DNA of 64,000 nt from Noviherbaspirillum massiliense JC206 (GTDB taxonomy: Bacteria > Pseudomonadota > Gammaproteobacteria > Burkholderiales > Burkholderiaceae_D), in NCBI RefSeq assembly GCF_000312045.1, contig NZ_HE978634.1, positions 2,745,875-2,809,874 of the forward strand, read 5' to 3'. Positions 47,452-55,687 of the stretch are shown piece by piece (position 1 is the first letter of the stretch; every line of letters begins with the position of its first letter). Both the position numbers and the translations under genes were made by a program. The notes beneath the pieces are model-generated. The model worked only from the letters and a program-made list of their open reading frames with translations. It ran no database searches and had not been told where the DNA came from.

Positions 47452-48309
47452 ATGCTCGTCACACTTTTTCGTTTTTTGTCCAAATTGCCATTGCCGGTGC
47501 TGCATGCGGTTGGCATCGTGATCGGCTGGCTGGTCTATCTCCTGTCTCCCTCCTACCGGAACCGGCTGAAAGAAAACATCTCTCGCGCCGGCTTTGCATC
47601 CGCGCTGCCGGCTTCGATCCGTGAAGCCGGCAAGAATGTGTTCGAACTGCCTTTCATCTGGTGCGCGAAGCCCGAGCGCGTCCTGAAAACCGCCACCGTG
47701 GAAAACTGGGAACTGGTGCAGGCGGCACTGGACGCGAAGCGCGGCGTCATCCTGCTGACGCCCCATCTCGGCTGCTTCGAAATCATCGCCCAGGCGATTG
47801 CGCAAAGGATTCCGCTCACCGCGCTCTACCGCCCGCCGCGCAAGGCAGCCCTCAAGCCCTTGATCGAAGGCGCGCGCTCCCGGCATAACCTGTTCCTCGC
47901 GCCCGCCAACCTGGGCGGCGTGCGCACGCTCCTCAAGGCGCTCAAGCAGGGCGGCGCCATCGGCCTGCTGCCGGACCAGGTTCCGCAAAACGGGGAAGGT
48001 GTTTGGGCCGACTTCTTCGGCAAGCCGGCATACACCATGACCCTGTCGGCCAAGTTGCAGCAGATGAGCGGTGCACCCATCATCCTCAGCTATGCCGAGC
48101 GCCTGCCCCGCAGCAAGGGCTATCTGGTGCGATTCGTGCCGTTCGAGCAAGCCTTGGGCGAGACGCCGGAACAACAGGCGCGGGCCATCAATGTCGCAAT
48201 GGAAAAATTGATCGCGCGCTGCCCGGCACAGTATTTGTGGAGCTATAACCGCTACAAGAGGCCGGCCGGTGTCAGTGCGCCGCCGCCCGCCAAGGACGAG
48301 AAAGCATGA
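47452..48309 (+). CDS. LpxL/HtrB-type lysophospholipid or lipid A acyltransferase
   Basis: A 285-residue membrane-anchored acyltransferase. Hydrophobic N-terminus, then the HX4E catalytic motif in LLTPHLGCFE (His105, Glu110), ALYRPPRKAAL and the binding pocket stretch GLLPDQVPQNGEGVWADFFGKPA. The ATG at 47452 fits family N-termini (MLVTLFRFLSKLPLPVLH); a TTG at 47416 is possible, and neither has a good Shine-Dalgarno. The stop overlaps the next acyltransferase start (ATGA). I infer lipid A secondary acylation. Confidence 0.88.
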   Translation: MLVTLFRFLSKLPLPVLHAVGIVIGWLVYLLSPSYRNRLKENISRAGFASALPASIREAGKNVFELPFIWCAKPERVLKTATVENWELVQAALDAKRGVILLTPHLGCFEIIAQAIAQRIPLTALYRPPRKAALKPLIEGARSRHNLFLAPANLGGVRTLLKALKQGGAIGLLPDQVPQNGEGVWADFFGKPAYTMTLSAKLQQMSGAPIILSYAERLPRSKGYLVRFVPFEQALGETPEQQARAINVAMEKLIARCPAQYLWSYNRYKRPAGVSAPPPAKDEKA

Positions 48310-49205
48310 GGTTGCTGCTGGCTCTGATGTGGCTGCTGCACTGGCTGCCTCTGCCCGTGCTCGGACGCCTGGGCGAGGCGGCCGGTTCACTCTTGTTCCG
48401 AATCATGGGGCCGAGGCGCAACATCTGCCTGACCAATCTGCGTCTGTGCCTCCCCGAGCTGTCGGACAAGGAGCGCGAAGCGATCGCAAAGCGGCACTTC
48501 CAGGCCTACGCTCGCAGCATTCTCGAGCGCGGCATCCTCTGGTGGGCCTCCGAAGCGCGCATCAAGCGCCTGGTGGAATTCGAGCCTTGCATGCCACTGG
48601 ATGAGATACGCGCCAACCCTACCATCCTGTTGTGCCCGCATTTCGTGTGCCTGGACGTCGCCGGCGCCGCGATTGCGATGCAAACATCCGGCTGCTCGAT
48701 CTATACGCCGCAACGGAACCCGGTATTCGATGCCGTCCTGCGCAAGGGCCGCTCACGCTTCAATCCAGTGAAGCTGCTCTCCCGGGCGGAAGGCATCAAG
48801 CCCGTGATTCGCGTCTTGCGCCAGCGCTTGCCTTTTTTCATGCTGCCGGACCTCGACTTCGGTCCGCAGGATGCGGCCTTCGTTCCGTTTTTCGGCATCC
48901 CGGCAGCAACCCTGACCGCCCCTGCCCGGCTCGCAGCCGTGACCGGTGCCAAGGTCATTCCCGTCATCTCTACCTTTCTGCCGAATTACCGGGGATGGAA
49001 GGTGACTTTCTATCCGGCCTGGGAAAACTATCCGGGCGATGACATTCTGGCAGCGACACGGCGCATGAATGAATTCATCGAAGAACGCATCCGGGAGGTA
49101 CCCGCGGAGTACTTCTGGACCCACAAGCGTTTCAAGACCCGTCCTCCTGGCATGCCGAGCGTGTATGCCAAGAACGCACCGGACGCGATGCCTTTCGAAG
49201 AGTAA
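48306..49205 (+). CDS. Lipid A acyltransferase, LpxL/LpxM family
   Basis: A 299-residue inner-membrane acyltransferase with an N-terminal hydrophobic helix. The catalytic HX4D motif is in LLCPHFVCLDVAG (His112, Asp117), followed by QRNPVFDAVLRKGRSRFN and FMLPDLDFGPQDAAFVPFFG. Overlaps the previous, paralogous gene by four bases; together they could add the two secondary acyl chains of lipid A. Substrate preference of each is not deducible. Confidence 0.9.
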   Translation: MRLLLALMWLLHWLPLPVLGRLGEAAGSLLFRIMGPRRNICLTNLRLCLPELSDKEREAIAKRHFQAYARSILERGILWWASEARIKRLVEFEPCMPLDEIRANPTILLCPHFVCLDVAGAAIAMQTSGCSIYTPQRNPVFDAVLRKGRSRFNPVKLLSRAEGIKPVIRVLRQRLPFFMLPDLDFGPQDAAFVPFFGIPAATLTAPARLAAVTGAKVIPVISTFLPNYRGWKVTFYPAWENYPGDDILAATRRMNEFIEERIREVPAEYFWTHKRFKTRPPGMPSVYAKNAPDAMPFEE

Positions 49206-49241
49206 AGCAAGCGCGGCCCGACGACAGCCTATAATCACAGT

Positions 49242-50093
49242 ATGAAAATCAAGTTCACCAAGATGCATGGTGCCGGCAATGATTTCGTCGTCATCGACGC
49301 CATCAGCCAGCACATCAAGCTCACGCCCGCACAATGGCGCTTCCTGGCCGACCGCCGCTTCGGCGTCGGCGCTGACCAGATACTGGTGGTGGAAAAGCCG
49401 CAATCGGCTGGTGTCGATTTCCGCTACCGCATCTACAACGCCGACGGCGGGGAAGTGGAACAGTGCGGCAATGGCGCACGCGCCTTCGTCAAGTTCGTGA
49501 CTGACAAGGGCCTGACCTCAAAGCAGGCCATCCGTGTCGAAACCATGGCAGGTGTGATCGAGCCGCGGCTCGAAGCCGACGGTCGCATCACGGTGGACAT
49601 GGGCGCCCCCTTGCTGGAGCCGCACCAAGTACCTTTCGATGCCAGCGGGTTGACGGGAAAACAGGAAGGCGAAGACTTGCTGTGGCCGGTCGACATCCAT
49701 GGCAAGGCGAACTGGATTTCGGTGGTTTCGATGGGCAATCCGCATGCAGTGCAAGTCGTGGAGGATGCGGAGACCGCGCCCGTCACCGCCGATGGCCCGG
49801 CGATCGAACACCATCCGCGTTTCCCGAAACGGGTGAATGCCGGCTTCATGCAAATTCTCGACCGCCATCAGATCAAGCTGCGTGTATTCGAGCGCGGCGC
49901 CGGCGAAACGCTGGCCTGCGGCACCGGCGCCTGTGCCGCCGTTGTCGCCGGCATCCGGCGCGGATTGCTGGATTCGCCGGTGAAGGTGAGCACGCGTGGC
50001 GGCGAACTGTCTATCGCCTGGGAGGGCCAAGGGTCGGCGGTCATGCTGACCGGTCCGGCAGTCAGCGTGTTCGAGGGCGAGATCGAGGTTTGA
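49242..50093 (+). CDS. dapF: Diaminopimelate epimerase
   Basis: Converts LL- to meso-diaminopimelate for lysine and peptidoglycan; 283 residues. The two catalytic cysteines are in [11 protein letters not shown] and [11 protein letters not shown], with [15 protein letters not shown] at the N-terminus. The order dapF, DUF484, xerC is the conserved proteobacterial group. Confidence 0.97.
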   Translation: MKIKFTKMHGAGNDFVVIDAISQHIKLTPAQWRFLADRRFGVGADQILVVEKPQSAGVDFRYRIYNADGGEVEQCGNGARAFVKFVTDKGLTSKQAIRVETMAGVIEPRLEADGRITVDMGAPLLEPHQVPFDASGLTGKQEGEDLLWPVDIHGKANWISVVSMGNPHAVQVVEDAETAPVTADGPAIEHHPRFPKRVNAGFMQILDRHQIKLRVFERGAGETLACGTGACAAVVAGIRRGLLDSPVKVSTRGGELSIAWEGQGSAVMLTGPAVSVFEGEIEV

Positions 50094-50310
50094 CGCAATT
50101 ATCCTGACGCTATCCGCCTTCCTCCAGGAGGCGGATCAGCCACCCTCCCTGCGCCGTTTTCTAGCCCGCTGCCGCAGGCTGTCCGCATGCGGATTTCCTT
50201 CCTGTTCCTGCAAATCCGCTGCTTTTGTCGGTTAAAATCGAGCCTCAATTGCGGCTCGGCATTGAAGCCGGCGCACCGGTGATCTCCCACCACTATTGAT
50301 CCTTCTACCC

Positions 50311-50979
50311 ATGAGCCATCCACTTGATTCCGACGCGGTTGCCGATTACCTGGCAACCAATCCCCATTTTTTCGAAGAACACGGCGATCTGCTGGCGAGG
50401 CTCAGACTGGTCAGCCCGATCGGCGGTCGCACCGTGTCCTTGCAGGAAAGGCAAATGGAGGTCCTGCGCGAAAAGGTCAAGACGATGGAATTACGCCTGG
50501 CCGAGTTGCTGCGGATCGGGCAGGAAAACGATGCGATCAGCCAGAAGTTCGTGCAGTGGACACGTTCCCTGCTGCTGGCGCGCAACGATGTCGACCTGCC
50601 GCATGTGCTCGTCAACGGACTGCAGACGATCTTCTCCGTGCCCCAGGCCACCTTGCGCATCTGGGGCGTAGCGCCCGAGTTTTCCCATACCTGGTTCGCG
50701 GCCGCGGTGTCCGACGATGCGAAAATCTTCTGCAACGGCTTGACCGCCCCCTTCTGCGGCCAGAACCTGGATTTCGAGGCAGCCTCCTGGCTCGACGATG
50801 GTGCCGCCGTCCAGTCGATCGCGATGCTGCCGCTGCGCACGGGCGCTGCGCCGGAAGCCTTCGGCCTGCTGGTGCTGGGATCGCCCGATCCGACCCGGTT
50901 CACCTCCGACATGGCGACCGATTTCCTGCAAATGATCGGCGAAACCGCAAGCGCCGCACTGACCTACTTCCTCGACTGA
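50311..50979 (+). CDS. DUF484 family protein
   Basis: A 222-residue protein beginning MSHPLDSDAVADYLATNPHF at 50311. The N-terminal part has a short helical region with LATNPHFFEEHGDLL, a coiled stretch LQERQMEVLREKVKTMELRLAELL (as two adjoining helices) and a GAF-like C-terminal domain (about 85-222). DUF484 (YigA in E. coli) sits between dapF and xerC in many proteobacteria. Role unknown. Its stop is 1 base ahead of the xerC frame. Confidence 0.88.
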   Translation: MSHPLDSDAVADYLATNPHFFEEHGDLLARLRLVSPIGGRTVSLQERQMEVLREKVKTMELRLAELLRIGQENDAISQKFVQWTRSLLLARNDVDLPHVLVNGLQTIFSVPQATLRIWGVAPEFSHTWFAAAVSDDAKIFCNGLTAPFCGQNLDFEAASWLDDGAAVQSIAMLPLRTGAAPEAFGLLVLGSPDPTRFTSDMATDFLQMIGETASAALTYFLD

Positions 50980-50980
50980 C

Positions 50981-51958
50981 TTGCTTTTCCCCGTGGGCGC
51001 CGACGCCAATCACGCCAGCTTGAACGGCTACCTGGAAAATCTGCGTACCCAGCGCAAGCTGTCGGCGCACACCCTCGATAGCTATCGGCGCGACCTGGCG
51101 GAACTCGCGGCCTTTGTCGAAGCCTTGCCGGGCAAGCCCGGGGTCGGCGCGGTCAACCACTTTCAGATCCGCAAGTTCGCGTCGCAACTGCATGCGAAAG
51201 GCTTGAATCCGCGCTCCATCGCCCGCAAATTGTCCGCCTGGCGCGGCTTTTACGAATGGCTTGCCGAGCATGAGACGCTGGCAGCCAACCCGGTCGATGG
51301 CGTGAAGGCGCCGAAACGCAGCAAGCCCTTGCCGAAAGCCTTGTCCGCCGACGATGCGGTGCGGCTGGTCTCGGAACATAATCCCGCCAAAGACTCCCAT
51401 TCGCCCTCGCAGCTATGCAATCGCGCGATGTTCGAACTGTTGTATTCCAGCGGCTTGCGCGTGTCGGAACTGACGGCGCTGGATGTGCGCTATGCAAAGG
51501 ATGGTGACCATGAATCGGCCGGCTGGGTCGATTTCGATGCCGCTGAAGTGATTGTCACCGGCAAGGGCAGCAAGCAGCGCAGGGTGCCGGTCGGGAAGCC
51601 GGCGCTCGAAGCGCTTGCATCCTGGATGGCTGTGCGCGGAGCGCTGCTGAAGAGTGACTCGCATCCGCTATTCCTGACCGAGCGCGGCACTCGCATGTCG
51701 CCGCGCGTCGTCCAGACACGGCTGAAGGCGCATGCACGCGCACTCGGGATTCCCGCAGATGTGCATCCACATGTGCTGCGGCATTCCTTCGCGTCCCACG
51801 TCCTGCAGTCGTCAGGCGATTTGCGTGCCGTGCAGGAAATGCTCGGCCATGCATCGATCGCTGCCACGCAGATCTACACTTCGCTCGACTTCCAGCGCCT
51901 TGCACAGGTCTACGATGCGGCGCACCCGCGCGCGAAGAAGGCGAATTCCGGCAAATAA
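50981..51958 (+). CDS. xerC: Site-specific tyrosine recombinase XerC
   Basis: Resolves chromosome dimers at dif with XerD and FtsK; 325 residues. Catalytic residues are visible: Arg in SSGLRVSELTALD, Lys in GKGSKQRRVPVG, His-x-x-Arg in VHPHVLRHSFASH, His in LGHASIAATQIYT and Tyr in the same block. The frame begins with TTG at 50981; a GTG at 50993 is an alternative. Conserved position behind dapF and DUF484. Confidence 0.94.
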   Translation: MLFPVGADANHASLNGYLENLRTQRKLSAHTLDSYRRDLAELAAFVEALPGKPGVGAVNHFQIRKFASQLHAKGLNPRSIARKLSAWRGFYEWLAEHETLAANPVDGVKAPKRSKPLPKALSADDAVRLVSEHNPAKDSHSPSQLCNRAMFELLYSSGLRVSELTALDVRYAKDGDHESAGWVDFDAAEVIVTGKGSKQRRVPVGKPALEALASWMAVRGALLKSDSHPLFLTERGTRMSPRVVQTRLKAHARALGIPADVHPHVLRHSFASHVLQSSGDLRAVQEMLGHASIAATQIYTSLDFQRLAQVYDAAHPRAKKANSGK

Positions 51959-52003
51959 GCGCAGCCAAGCGCGCTCCTGCTACTAGAGATTAGAGTTCAG
52001 ACC

Positions 52004-53206
52004 ATGCTCACCATTACACTCAAGCCCGGCAAGGAAAAAAGCCTGTTGCGCCGCCATCCCTGGATCTTCCCCGCCGCGATCGAGCGAATCGACGGCAAGC
52101 CGGAAGAAAAGTCGAAGCCCGGCGCCACCGCGGTGGTGCAGTCGGCATCCGGCCAGTTCCTGGCGCGCGCCGCGCACAGCCCGAAGTCGCAAATCCGCGC
52201 ACGGGTCTGGAGCTTCAGTGAAAATGAGCCGGTCGATCATGCGATGATCAAGCGCCGCCTGAAAAAGGCGATCGACTATCGGCGCGCTGCCGTCCGCGAT
52301 ACCGATGCAATCCGGCTGGTGTTCGGCGAGGCGGATGGCTTCCCGGGACTGGTGGTCGACTGGTATGGCGGCAAGGATGGCCACCTGGTCTGTCAGTTCC
52401 AGTCGGCCGGCGTGGAAACCTGGAAGGTGCCGATCGTGCAAGCACTGATTGCCGAAACCGGCTGCCCGAACGTGTATGAGCGTTCCGACGCGTCGGTGCG
52501 CGAACGCGAAGGCCTGCCGCTAGTAACCGGCACCCTGGCCGGCGCGGAACCGCAGGAAGAAACCCTGGTGACCGAAAACGGCGTGCGCTATGCGGTCGAT
52601 ATCCGAACCGGCCACAAGACCGGCTTTTATGTCGACCAGCGCGACAACCGCAGGCTGGTGATGGACCATGCAAACGGGCGCGATGTACTCAATTGCTTCT
52701 GCTATACCGGAGGCTTTTCGCTGGCGGCACTGAAAGGCGGCGCGAAGAGCGTGATCTCCATTGATTCATCCGGTGAAGCGCTGGCAGTCGCTCAACGCAA
52801 CATGGCATTGAACGGTTTCGACGACGCAAAAGCGCAATGGTGGGATGCGGATGTGTTCAAGACGCTGCGGAGCCTGCGTGAGCAAGGCCAGTCCTTCGAC
52901 CTGATCGTGCTGGACCCGCCGAAGTTCGCCTCCTCTCCCGCCCATGTCGAGCGCGCGGCGCGGGCTTACAAGGATATCAACCTGCTCGGGCTGCAACTGC
53001 TGCGCGAAGGCGGCTTGCTGTTCACCTATTCCTGCTCCGGCGCCATCAGCGCGGACCTGTTCCAGAAGATCGTCGCTGGCGCTGCGAGCGATGCCAGAGT
53101 CGATGCGCGCATCCTGCGCCGGCTGTCGGCTGGCGCTGATCACCCGATGACGACGAACTTCCCGGAAGGGGAATATCTGAAGGGCTTGATGCTGCACAAG
53201 CTGTAA
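52004..53206 (+). CDS. RlmI-type 23S rRNA methyltransferase
   Basis: A 400-residue protein with an N-terminal PUA-like domain (residues 1-75, LKPGKEKSLLRRHPWIFPAAI) and a C-terminal Rossmann methyltransferase domain. Seen: RTGHKTGFYVDQRDNRRLV, LNCFCYTGGFSLAALKGG, DLIVLDPPKFASSP and FTYSCSGAISADLF. This matches RlmI (m5C1962 of 23S rRNA) by architecture; function is by family. Confidence 0.9.
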   Translation: MLTITLKPGKEKSLLRRHPWIFPAAIERIDGKPEEKSKPGATAVVQSASGQFLARAAHSPKSQIRARVWSFSENEPVDHAMIKRRLKKAIDYRRAAVRDTDAIRLVFGEADGFPGLVVDWYGGKDGHLVCQFQSAGVETWKVPIVQALIAETGCPNVYERSDASVREREGLPLVTGTLAGAEPQEETLVTENGVRYAVDIRTGHKTGFYVDQRDNRRLVMDHANGRDVLNCFCYTGGFSLAALKGGAKSVISIDSSGEALAVAQRNMALNGFDDAKAQWWDADVFKTLRSLREQGQSFDLIVLDPPKFASSPAHVERAARAYKDINLLGLQLLREGGLLFTYSCSGAISADLFQKIVAGAASDARVDARILRRLSAGADHPMTTNFPEGEYLKGLMLHKL

Positions 53207-53309
53207 TACCGACCGGTGCCGGATTTTGCACGCCGATCGCACAATTTGGGCATAATCCTCGGTCCGGTTTCTTTTTGAGGATGGCGCACAGCGCGCGCCC
53301 AGTTAAGTC

Positions 53310-54338
53310 ATGGCACTGATTCCAACCACAATTCTGACCGGCTTCCTCGGTGCTGGGAAAACTACCTTGCTCAACCGCATGCTGCGCGAGCCGCACGGCC
53401 ACAAGATCGCCGTGATCGAAAACGAATTCGGCCAGGAAAACATCGATAACGAAATCCTGGTGCAGGAGAGTAACGAACAGATCGTCGAGATGAACAACGG
53501 CTGCATCTGCTGCACCGTGCGCGGCGATCTGATCGTGGCGCTGGAAACCCTTGGACGCAAGCGCGACGAGGGTGAATTGCAGTTCGACCATGTGGTCATC
53601 GAAACCACGGGCGTGGCGAACCCGGGGCCGGTCGCGCAAACCTTTTTCATGGATGACGCAGTCGCCTCCCGCTATCTGCTCGACGCCATCATCACCGTCG
53701 TCGATACCAGACATGCGATGCAGCAGCTCGACGAACATGAAGAAGCCCAGCGGCAGGTTGGTTTCGCCGACCGGATACTGCTGTCCAAAACCGACCTGGT
53801 CGACGCTGCCCAGACAGAAACGCTGATCGCGCGCCTTCGTCGCATCAACCCGCGCGCCACAATCGGCAGGACCGAATTCGGCAAGGTGCCGGTCAGCGAA
53901 GTGCTTGACCTGCGCGGCTTCAATCTGAATGACAAGCTGGAAATCGACCCGGCCTTCCTCGCGGAAGAAGAACATGAACATCATGATTGTGACGAACATT
54001 GCGATCATGATCATCACGATCACCATCACGCCCATCATTCGGATGGCATTGCTGCCTTTGCATTCAAGAGCGACCGCCCGTTCGATGTGGCGAAGCTGGA
54101 TGAATTTCTGGGCAGTCTGGTGCAGGTTTATGGACCGCGCATGCTGCGCTACAAAGGGGTCCTGTGGATGGAAGGCGCCGACCGCAAGGTGGTTTTCCAG
54201 GGCGTCCATCAGATGATGGGAACCGATATTGGGGCGAAATGGAGCGATTCCGAACCGCGCGGCAGCAAAATGGTGTTTATCGGCAAGAATCTGCCGAAAG
54301 ACATTTTTATTCGCGGTCTGGAACAATGTTTGGTATAA
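53310..54338 (+). CDS. COG0523/CobW family GTPase, metal chaperone type
   Basis: A 342-residue G3E GTPase. Walker A GFLGAGKTTLL (11-21), ENEFGQENIDNEIL, the metal-binding NGCICCTVRGDL (CxCC) and the nucleotide motif SKTDLVD. A His/Asp-rich stretch near residues 215-245 (HEHHDCDEHCDHDHHDHHHA) is a likely zinc or other metal reservoir. The C-terminal CobW_C domain follows. Related proteins deliver zinc under scarcity. No obvious Zur box in the 100 bp upstream. Located next to a DksA gene. Confidence 0.93.
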   Translation: MALIPTTILTGFLGAGKTTLLNRMLREPHGHKIAVIENEFGQENIDNEILVQESNEQIVEMNNGCICCTVRGDLIVALETLGRKRDEGELQFDHVVIETTGVANPGPVAQTFFMDDAVASRYLLDAIITVVDTRHAMQQLDEHEEAQRQVGFADRILLSKTDLVDAAQTETLIARLRRINPRATIGRTEFGKVPVSEVLDLRGFNLNDKLEIDPAFLAEEEHEHHDCDEHCDHDHHDHHHAHHSDGIAAFAFKSDRPFDVAKLDEFLGSLVQVYGPRMLRYKGVLWMEGADRKVVFQGVHQMMGTDIGAKWSDSEPRGSKMVFIGKNLPKDIFIRGLEQCLV

Positions 54339-54459
54339 ACTATGAAAGTTTTGATTCAGGCTTGACGTCCGGAGGCAGCTAATCACTTGACAATAAGCAT
54401 GGGAAAGTTCCATGCGAGGCCCGCCGCAAATCCGGGCAGTTCTTTGAATTGAGGACACT

Positions 54460-55326
54460 ATGAACGCAACCGTTACAAGATCCGTCCCGAAGAGCAAGGC
54501 GAGCAAAACCGACACCAAGCTGTCCGCCAAATCAAGCGCTACCGGTAAGCTAGCTTCAGCGACCAAAACCGCAAGCAAGCCTGCAGTCAAGGCAGCGGCA
54601 AATCCGACAAAAGCCGTGGTCAGGAACAGCAAAATAACTGCTGAAGTCAAAATCCGGTCGGAAGCGGCGCCTGAAGCGGTGCGAAAATCCAACACCAAGC
54701 CGGCTCCTGTCAAAACTGTGGCATTGTCTGCGGCAAGCAGGACCGGATCTTCATCGAAAACCGCTGCACAACACGGTCAGGCTTTGCCGCCTGATGTTAT
54801 GAGCAGCAACAATGCAAATCCAGGATCAGTAGATAAAATGGGACAAACCCAAGTTTCGAAAGCAAGCGAAGTGGCTACCAAAACAACGAAACCGACTCCG
54901 AGTAGCGCAGGCAATGCTCCTTTGCTGACTGAAGAAGAAATTCTTCAGATGAGCGACAAGGATTACATGAACGACGCGCAATTGGCCTTTTTCAAGGCTC
55001 GGCTGCAGCAACTCGAAAGAGATCTGCTGAAGAATGCCGGTGAGACGACGGAGCACTTGCGTGAAACCGTCCTCGTGCCGGACCCTGCCGATCGCGCGAC
55101 GATCGAGGAAGAGCATGCGCTGGAGTTGCGTACCCGGGATCGCGAGCGCAAGCTGCTCAAAAAGGTGCAGCAGGCAATCGCCAGCATCGATGCTGGGGAA
55201 TATGGCTGGTGCGAAGAAACCGGGGAACCGATTGGCATTCCACGCCTGCTTGCACGCCCGACCGCAACCCTGTCGCTGGAAGCGCAACAGCGCCGCGAAC
55301 TGAAACAGAAGCTGTACGGCGACTGA
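54460..55326 (+). CDS. dksA: RNA polymerase-binding DksA with a long Lys/Ala-rich extension
   Basis: A 288-residue protein. The C-terminal 130 residues are DksA: coiled coil LTEEEILQMSDKDYMNDAQL onward, the tip motif DPADRA (208-213, DxxDxA) and the globular end YGWCEETGEPIGIPRLLARP. Residues 1-150 are a low-complexity Lys/Ala/Ser/Thr tail resembling histone H1-type sequences. Only one cysteine (Cys251) remains of the usual four-Cys zinc finger. The ATG at 54460 is preceded by GAGGACACT, supporting the long form. Probably the main ppGpp-linked DksA. Confidence 0.93.
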   Translation: MNATVTRSVPKSKASKTDTKLSAKSSATGKLASATKTASKPAVKAAANPTKAVVRNSKITAEVKIRSEAAPEAVRKSNTKPAPVKTVALSAASRTGSSSKTAAQHGQALPPDVMSSNNANPGSVDKMGQTQVSKASEVATKTTKPTPSSAGNAPLLTEEEILQMSDKDYMNDAQLAFFKARLQQLERDLLKNAGETTEHLRETVLVPDPADRATIEEEHALELRTRDRERKLLKKVQQAIASIDAGEYGWCEETGEPIGIPRLLARPTATLSLEAQQRRELKQKLYGD

Positions 55327-55372
55327 TATTAGCCGCGCCGGTTGAGAATTCCGGCTCGCAGACCAGCAGAAT

Positions 55373-55402
55373 AAGTGTGCATTTCTCCTGAATTGCACAC
55401 TT
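55373..55402 (+). terminator. Hairpin after dksA
   Basis: AAGTGTGCA / TGCACACTT is a 9-bp perfect stem with a 12-base loop, followed by GTTTGCTT. A weak intrinsic terminator, 46 bp after the dksA stop. Confidence 0.4.
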
Positions 55403-55499
55403 GTTTGCTTATGAGGGCTGCACCTTTCCCGCCTTGCCAGCCATTAAACCAAATGCAACATTTTGCTTGCTTTTTGTGGCTGGCACTCGGCTTCGCCAA

Positions 55500-55528
55500 T
55501 TGACAAAGCACAATACTCACGCTGTAAT
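55500..55528 (+). promoter_or_regulatory. Near-consensus sigma70 promoter for the STAS-protein gene
   Basis: TTGACA (55500-55505), a 17-bp spacer and TGTAAT (55523-55528) match the sigma70 consensus with one mismatch. The next gene starts at 55688, giving a leader of about 150 bases that contains a GCCACG / CGTGGC hairpin. The 361 bp between dksA and the STAS gene hold no other gene. Confidence 0.65.
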
Positions 55529-55687
55529 CCTTTTCCGGCGTCGAATTTGTGTTACCTTTAGGCACTATCAGTCACTTTTGTCCGCAAGGGCGGTGAACGC
55601 ACACTGTCACGGCCGATAGCAGCTATACGAACGGACACAAGCCACGCCACCGCAAGTAGCGCGTGGCCACACTCAATCAGGGACAAC

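Noticed and set aside
54388-54416. TTGACA upstream of dksA as a promoter
   Set aside because: No acceptable -10 hexamer lies 16-18 bp downstream.
53046-54713. Minus-strand open frame of 555 codons
   Set aside because: Antisense to the COG0523 GTPase and dksA; the His-rich look comes from the complementary repeat.
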